A stretch of DNA of 33,404 bases, from assembly GCA_949737515.1 (NCBI GenBank), contig CATJCP010000214.1, forward strand, positions 1 through 33,404, in the 5' to 3' direction. Below the pieces are notes generated by a model. That model did no database searches. It was not told the origin of the DNA and saw nothing but the letters and a program-made list of their open reading frames with translations. The position numbers and the translations under genes are program-made. Positions 33,288-33,404 of the stretch are shown here, piece after piece; the first letter of the stretch is position 1, and every line of letters begins with the position of its first letter. This DNA is from an uncultured Oscillospiraceae bacterium. GTDB taxonomy: Bacteria; Bacillota; Clostridia; Oscillospirales; Ruminococcaceae.

Positions 33288-33403
33288 TGATCCCACACTT
33301 TCCAGGGGGCTTTCCCGCTGTTCCACATACGCTCCAGCGCCCCCTTGTCCCTTTGGGTATCCATACACTGCCAAAAGCCGGTATACTTATACGCCCCCAT
33401 CAA
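33284..33403 (-). CDS. rfbF: Glucose-1-phosphate cytidylyltransferase (C-terminal end only)
   Basis: The last 39 codons of a gene entering from the right edge. The segment [16 protein letters not shown] followed by [11 protein letters not shown] is the characteristic end of RfbF, which makes CDP-glucose from CTP and glucose-1-phosphate. CDP-glucose is the entry point to CDP-linked 3,6-dideoxy and related sugars. Its stop overlaps the next ATG (ATGA at 33287-33284). This ties the operon to CDP-sugar metabolism. Confidence 0.85.
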   Translation of the reverse strand: MMGAYKYTGFWQCMDTQRDKGALERMWNSGKAPWKVWDQ

Positions 33404-33404
33404 C

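Noticed and set aside
1-33404. CRISPR arrays, insertion sequences, prophage or attachment sites
   Set aside because: I saw no regularly spaced direct repeats, transposase or integrase genes, or terminal inverted repeats. The tRNA-Ser genes show no nearby integrase or repeated tRNA end.

Overview
This window looks like chromosomal DNA of a spore-forming, low-oxygen gut Firmicute, probably a Clostridia/Oscillospiraceae-type organism. The reasons are a germination protease (gpr) beside rpsT, a SpoIID/LytB-domain protein, ferredoxin-like and radical SAM enzymes, RelQ-like alarmone synthesis, Gram-positive ribosome binding sites and consensus sigma-A promoters. Most of the window is visibly GC-rich. 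About 27.7-31.6 kb is clearly AT-rich. The taxonomic placement is an inference.

Left part (1-6.7 kb): the end of an SdpR-like repressor is translationally coupled to an SdpI-like membrane protein. Then come a small XRE regulator, gpr, rpsT and an orphan Phd-type antitoxin whose 3' end passes through a nine-C run. Next is a divergent galactarate catabolic locus: garD on the minus strand, with garR and a DapA/NAL-family aldolase on the plus strand. Galactarate would be dehydrated, cleaved to pyruvate plus tartronate semialdehyde, and reduced to glycerate.

Middle part (6.7-21.4 kb): a histidine-family phosphatase, an aldo/keto reductase, a small alarmone synthetase, an aminotransferase followed by a LiaF-like membrane protein, and an Hpt protein converging on a 1131-residue hybrid sensor kinase with two receiver domains. 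A decayed-looking patch follows: a secreted DUF6147-like gene cut by an in-frame amber codon, a DUF4367-like protein with a doubtful 5' end, an unrecognised two-gene pair reading away from it, and a truncated RelB/DinJ antitoxin. Citrate synthase and a SpoIID-like protein come next.

Right part (21.4-33.4 kb): two tandem tRNA-Ser genes (UGA, GCU) lie between a consensus promoter and a strong terminator. A GH31 alpha-xylosidase (yicI) and a response regulator/sensor kinase pair with a secreted protein gene upstream follow. The window ends in a minus-strand surface-glycan operon. Its order is the rfbF 3' end, a GT2 glycosyltransferase, two paralogous radical SAM enzymes, a chimeric aldo/keto reductase with two 4Fe-4S motifs and a Rossmann-like tail, and a second GT2. 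Four of the five junctions are ATGA or longer overlaps or a 2-base gap, so the products probably work together, plausibly making and transferring a CDP-activated, radically modified sugar. This is the best candidate for an undescribed system here.
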